Assembly (NCBI RefSeq): GCF_009796785.1
Contig: NZ_CP047026.1
Coordinates: forward strand, 2,834,501-2,898,500
Direction: 5' to 3'
From: Polaribacter sp. L3A8
GTDB lineage: Bacteria; Bacteroidota; Bacteroidia; Flavobacteriales; Flavobacteriaceae
DNA: 64,000 bases
The notes beneath the pieces are model-generated. The model was given only the letters and a program-made list of their open reading frames with translations. It was not told the DNA's origin and searched no databases. Shown here one piece after another: positions 60,912-64,000 of this stretch; position 1 is the stretch's first letter; every line of letters begins with the position of its first letter. The translations under genes and the position numbers were made by a program.

Positions 60912-61553
60912 TTATTTTACCCTACTTATTGTTAATCCATCTCTTATAGGCAATAAAACAGTTTCTATTCTATTATCTGCATTAAGCAATCTATTGTATT
61001 CTAAAAGTACTTTGGTGTCTTTATCTTTAGGGTCTAATTCTTCTACTACCTTTCCACTCCAAAGTACATTATCAGACAAAATAACACCTCCAGAATTCAT
61101 TTTATCAATTATTAAGTGAAAATAATTAATGTAGTTAGATTTATCTGCATCAATAAAAATCAAATCAAATTTTTCATCAATAGTGGGTATAATTTCTATG
61201 GCATTACCAACATATTGTATTATTTGATTTCTAAAACCAGATTTTTCGAAATATTTATTTTGTAACGTTTCTAATTCTTCGTTTTTATCTAAAGTAAAAA
61301 TTTTTCCTTCAGATGCTAAACCTTCTGCTAAAGACAATGCAGAATACCCTGTATAAGTACCAATTTCTAAAATGTTTTTAGGTTGAATCAGTTTAGAAAT
61401 CATAGACAGTACTCGCCCTTGAAAAGCACCACTTAACATTCTAGGGTTTAACACCTTTTGCCAAGTTTCTTTACTTAATTCTTTTAAAATTGTAGGTTCT
61501 TGTTGTGAGTGATCTACAACATAATTGTCTATATTTTCTGGTAAAAAATGCAT
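60912..61553 (-). CDS. SAM-dependent O-methyltransferase (class I, COG4122)
   Basis: A 213-residue enzyme. The N-terminal segment MLSGAFQGRVLSMISKLIQP is followed by SAM-binding motif I, ILEIGTYTGYSALSLAEGL (about 66-84), KIFTLDKNEEL, the metal-binding Asp in LIFIDADKSNYINYFHL, and the second Asp/Asn in GGVILSDNVLWSGKV. These are marks of the caffeoyl-CoA/catechol O-methyltransferase family, which uses a divalent metal. The acceptor is unknown; related enzymes hydroxymethylate tRNA uridines (TrmR) or act on catechols. It is a single gene. Confidence 0.85.
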   Translation of the reverse strand: MHFLPENIDNYVVDHSQQEPTILKELSKETWQKVLNPRMLSGAFQGRVLSMISKLIQPKNILEIGTYTGYSALSLAEGLASEGKIFTLDKNEELETLQNKYFEKSGFRNQIIQYVGNAIEIIPTIDEKFDLIFIDADKSNYINYFHLIIDKMNSGGVILSDNVLWSGKVVEELDPKDKDTKVLLEYNRLLNADNRIETVLLPIRDGLTISRVK

Positions 61554-61705
61554 GGTATTGTTTGGTTGAGCGCAGTCTAGACCTTATTAATTGATTAAAG
61601 AACAAAACTTTCTACTGCCGCTAGAAAGGACAAAATCAAAGGTACAAAAAAACGGAATCTATATTTCTATAAATCCCGTTTCTATCTAACAAAAAATCAA
61701 AAAAT

Positions 61706-61724
61706 GTGATTTTCTAAAAATCAC
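61706..61724 (-). terminator. Weak terminator after the sigma-factor operon
   Basis: The 8-bp stem GTGATTTT / AAAATCAC with loop CTA, followed on the minus strand by T-rich sequence, just below the end of the gene at 61735. Confidence 0.45.
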
Positions 61725-61734
61725 GAAAATATTA

Positions 61735-61998
61735 TTATATCTTAATTTTTTCTAATTCTTTTTTTAAAGCATCCTTTTCTTCTTTGCTTAAACAACGCTT
61801 TGTTTCTTTACAACTTTTAGAATGACCTTTGTATATTTTTGTAAGCGCATTATTTTGCTTTGTGTATAATGAGCAAATTCTACACTGTAAAAAATGAATA
61901 TTCAATTTCACTTTTTCTGCTAAAGTAGCAGCACCGTATTGGCTTTTGTCACAAATAGTTGTGGCTTCGTCGCAAGTAATTTTCAAACTTTTAAACAT
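61735..61998 (-). CDS. Small zinc-finger-like protein, possible anti-sigma factor
   Basis: An 87-residue cytoplasmic protein. The N-terminal half (ITCDEATTICDKSQYGAATL, then KLNIHFLQCRICSLYTKQ) contains His-x3-Cys-x2-Cys plus an upstream Cys, the pattern of zinc-binding anti-sigma (ZAS) domains. The C-terminal half is Lys/Glu-rich with two more Cys (SKSCKETKRCLSKEE). It has no membrane helix, so it would be a soluble regulator. It is 3 bases downstream of the ECF sigma gene, which supports the pairing. Anti-sigma function is inferred. Confidence 0.65.
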   Translation of the reverse strand: MFKSLKITCDEATTICDKSQYGAATLAEKVKLNIHFLQCRICSLYTKQNNALTKIYKGHSKSCKETKRCLSKEEKDALKKELEKIKI

Positions 61999-62001
61999 GT
62001 C

Positions 62002-62568
62002 TTAATTATTAAACCAATTATCTTCCATACATTTTCTGAGCTGTGTTCTTGCTCTATGAATGATAACCCATAGGTTAGACGCTGTAATATCTAATTCCTT
62101 ACAAATTTCTTCGGTTTCAAACTCTTGTATGGTTTTCATTCTAAAAACCATTGCATACTTTTCTGGTAAAGCATCTATACAAGAATCTAACTGACTTTTT
62201 AATTCTTCATTTTCAATTGATTTTTCAGATTGATTATCCCAACTTTGTGGCACTCTTTCTTCTAACCAATTTCCTTCATTCTCACCATCGTCATAAAAAT
62301 TCATTCGAACTTCAGCTTGTCCTTTTATAGAATTTATTTTTCTATAATGATCTATTATTTTTCTTTTTAAAATTGAAATTAACCAAGTTCTTTCCGTAGA
62401 TTTTCCTTGAAAATTTTTAGCAGATTTTAAACCCGCAAAAAAGGTGTCTTGAACCAAATCTTTAGCCAAATCACCATTATTTACGCGCACAACAGCATAA
62501 TTATACATATAATCTGCATAATTATCTATCCATTTGTCGGTATTTAATAAAACTTGCTCTTGTATCAT
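62002..62568 (-). CDS. ECF-type RNA polymerase sigma factor
   Basis: A 188-residue sigma-70 family protein. Region 2 is at about 15-85 (YNYAVVRVNNGDLAKDLVQDTFFAGL, STERTWLISILKRKIIDHYRK) and region 4 at about 130-185 (LPEKYAMVFRMKTIQEFETEEI, DITASNLWVIIHRARTQLRKC). The -7 box TATATTTG is on the minus strand at 62583-62590, 14 bases before the start codon. It forms a two-gene operon with the small zinc-finger-like protein. The regulon is unknown. Confidence 0.9.
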   Translation of the reverse strand: MIQEQVLLNTDKWIDNYADYMYNYAVVRVNNGDLAKDLVQDTFFAGLKSAKNFQGKSTERTWLISILKRKIIDHYRKINSIKGQAEVRMNFYDDGENEGNWLEERVPQSWDNQSEKSIENEELKSQLDSCIDALPEKYAMVFRMKTIQEFETEEICKELDITASNLWVIIHRARTQLRKCMEDNWFNN

Positions 62569-62864
62569 TTTATAATAAAGCCCAAATATAGTGCAATTTT
62601 TTATTAAAAATCGCTTTACAATTTCCTCTTATTTTAGTATAAGTAAAACAACTATTTCTTTTAACGCTATTTTAACAAAAAAAAAAATTTGATAGTGAAA
62701 GAAAATGAAAGGAGAAACACAATATAAAAAACTTATTTACAGTTCATTAAAATTAAATTGATACTTAATTTAATTCTAGAAAAATAGTGATCTCTGCAAA
62801 ATATAAACTTGTTACATATTTGTTGCTTTTTCATACATTTACATATACATAAAAAACAAAAAGT
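62569..62864. other. Divergent promoter region of the sigma factor and panB
   Basis: It contains the sigma-operon -7 box (CAAATATA on the plus strand, 62583-62590), a long A run near 62678-62689, and AT-rich words TTACATATTTG and TACATTTA (62834-62841) upstream of panB that may include its -7 element. No gene is seen. Confidence 0.5.
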
Positions 62865-63683
62865 ATGTCAACAGCAAAGAAAGAATATAAAAAAGTTACT
62901 GTAAAATCTCTAGTAGATATGAAGAAGAATGGAGAGAAAATTTCCATGTTAACTGCGTATGACTTTACAATGGCAAAAATTTTAGATGGGGCTGGTATTG
63001 ATGTTCTTTTAGTAGGAGATTCTGCCTCTAACGTTATGGCGGGTCATGAAACTACATTACCTATTACTTTAGATCAAATGATTTATCATGCTAGTTCTGT
63101 AGTTAGAGCAATTAGTCGCTGTTTGGTGGTGGTAGATTTACCTTTTGGTAGTTATCAATCTGATCCAAAAGAAGCGCTACGTTCTGCTATTAGAATTATG
63201 AAAGAAAGTGGCGGGCATTCTATAAAATTAGAAGGTGGTAAAGAAATTAAAGAATCTATAAAACGTATTTTAAATGCAGGTATTCCAGTAATGGGGCATT
63301 TAGGTTTAACGCCACAATCTATCTATAAATTTGGTACATATACCGTTAGAGCTAAAGAAGAGGAAGAAGCAGATCAATTAATGGAAGATGCTTTAATGTT
63401 AGAAAAAATTGGTTGTTTTGCCGTTGTTTTAGAAAAAGTACCTGCAAAATTAGCTAAAAAAGTAGCCGACGCAATCTCTATTCCGGTAATTGGTATTGGA
63501 GCCGGAAATGGTGTAGATGGTCAAGTTTTAGTTACCCATGATATGCTTGGAATGACACATGAATTTCATCCTCGTTTTTTACGTAGGTATTTAGATTTAT
63601 ATAAAGACATGACAGGTGCTTTTGAAACTTATATTGATGATGTAAAAAGTGGAGATTTTCCTAATGATAAAGAACAGTATTAG
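62865..63683 (+). CDS. panB: 3-methyl-2-oxobutanoate hydroxymethyltransferase
   Basis: A 272-residue TIM-barrel enzyme of pantothenate and coenzyme A synthesis; it adds a hydroxymethyl group from methylene-tetrahydrofolate to ketoisovalerate. Signatures are [37 protein letters not shown] (metal-binding Asp), [46 protein letters not shown] and [17 protein letters not shown]. Length and motifs are standard. panC and panD are not in this window. Confidence 0.95.
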   Translation: MSTAKKEYKKVTVKSLVDMKKNGEKISMLTAYDFTMAKILDGAGIDVLLVGDSASNVMAGHETTLPITLDQMIYHASSVVRAISRCLVVVDLPFGSYQSDPKEALRSAIRIMKESGGHSIKLEGGKEIKESIKRILNAGIPVMGHLGLTPQSIYKFGTYTVRAKEEEEADQLMEDALMLEKIGCFAVVLEKVPAKLAKKVADAISIPVIGIGAGNGVDGQVLVTHDMLGMTHEFHPRFLRRYLDLYKDMTGAFETYIDDVKSGDFPNDKEQY

Positions 63684-63793
63684 GTAGCTGTTATTAGATA
63701 ATTAGATTGTTAGATTTGAAGTAAACATTCTAAAATTGGATGAATGAAACTAGCAATTTATTAACAATCTAGTTATTTAAAAATTTATAAAAT

Positions 63794-64000
63794 ATGCACA
63801 GGTATAAAGATTTAAAATTCTGGCAATTAAGTAGAGCATTTTGCACTGATATCTACATTGTTACTAAGACTTTTCCTTCTGATGAAAAGTTTGGATTAAT
63901 TTCTCAACTAAGAAGAGCAGTAGTCTCTATACCTTCTAATATCGCTGAAGGAACAGCTAAAAGTTCAAATAAAGATTTTAAACGCTTTCTAAGAATTTCT
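63794..64000 (+). CDS. Four-helix-bundle protein, 23S rRNA IVP family (copy 3, partial)
   Basis: The reading frame starts at ATG 63794 and is open to the window end (69 codons seen). MHRYKDLKFWQLSRAF, KFGLISQLRRAVVSI, PSNIAEGTAKSSNKDFKRFL match the family of the genes at 31082 and 33001, but this one is of the more common KDLKFWQ/PSNIAEG subtype, so it is not a recent copy of those two. It follows panB, after an inverted repeat (AATTAGATTGTTAGA near 63698 with TTAACAATCTAGTTA near 63763). Confidence 0.85.
   Translation, partial: MHRYKDLKFWQLSRAFCTDIYIVTKTFPSDEKFGLISQLRRAVVSIPSNIAEGTAKSSNKDFKRFLRIS

Noticed and set aside
62678..62689. Long A run upstream of panB as a regulatory slip site
   Set aside because: It lies about 175 bases from panB in an AT-rich gap with no coding frame, so a homopolymer by chance is enough.
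1..64000. tRNA, rRNA, riboswitch or CRISPR loci
   Set aside because: I looked in the gaps for tRNA-like arms, rRNA cores and regular direct repeats with spacers and found none that I could support; a covariance search could still reveal one.

Overview
The window is one AT-rich chromosomal stretch (roughly one third GC by eye) from a member of the Bacteroidota, almost certainly a marine Flavobacteriaceae (Polaribacter/Tenacibaculum-like). The signs are: -7 promoter boxes of the TAnnTTTG type, almost no Shine-Dalgarno sequences, a secreted protease with a T9SS C-terminal sorting domain, a TonB receptor beside an outer-membrane GDSL lipoprotein, a SUF iron-sulfur operon, and several families of dispersed flavobacterial intergenic repeats. 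No rRNA, tRNA or CRISPR array was seen.

Layout. Bases 1-735 hold decayed DNA: an IS982-type transposase tail and a broken sugar nucleotidyltransferase gene. Then come a secreted M6 metalloprotease with four near-identical ~94-residue repeats (736-3618) and a HAD phosphatase. Bases 5152-27216, all on the minus strand, form a nitrate assimilation island: porin, two ABC ATPases, permease and nitrate-binding lipoprotein (uptake); an Fnr-type regulator, a rubredoxin/NirA-like electron carrier and a nitrate reductase fused to its own NAD(P)H-reductase and BFD domains; a NarK-type transporter; a NarL/NarX-like two-component pair; a DUF4202 protein; and NirD/NirB nitrite reductase. A three-gene HTH / ImmA-IrrE protease / PIN-nuclease module (11245-12863) is inserted in this island. 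Promoters of narK, nirB, the response regulator and nrtA share a 14-bp palindrome, AAGTA-N4-TAC(T/G)T, which has the geometry of an Fnr box.

Bases 27443-30228 carry a HupE/UreJ-like membrane protein, dCMP deaminase and an S41 protease. Bases 30714-38571 carry the SUF system (SufA-like, SufB, SufC, SufD, SufS), with two four-helix-bundle (23S-IVP family) genes interposed; the second is flanked by an 18-bp inverted repeat (17/18 match). A third gene of that family begins at 63794 and runs off the window. Then follow a GDSL lipoprotein/TonB receptor pair, ribF, serS, a 48-codon gene, a TPR protein, DUF4286, rsmA, mgtE, a TPR histidine kinase with response regulator, a TrmH-type methyltransferase, and mutS. 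An intact IS982 element (58165-59185) has landed inside the start codon of a second TrmH-type gene that used to overlap the mutS stop codon; the gene now appears to start with TTG. The right end has an acidic lipoprotein, tatA, an O-methyltransferase, an ECF sigma factor with a small zinc-finger-like partner, and panB.

Working together: the porin, ABC importer and NarK bring nitrate in; the molybdenum nitrate reductase and siroheme NirBD reduce it to ammonium; the SUF genes supply Fe-S clusters that these enzymes and the Fnr-like regulator need. Intergenic spaces hold at least five repeat families, several of them long hairpins.
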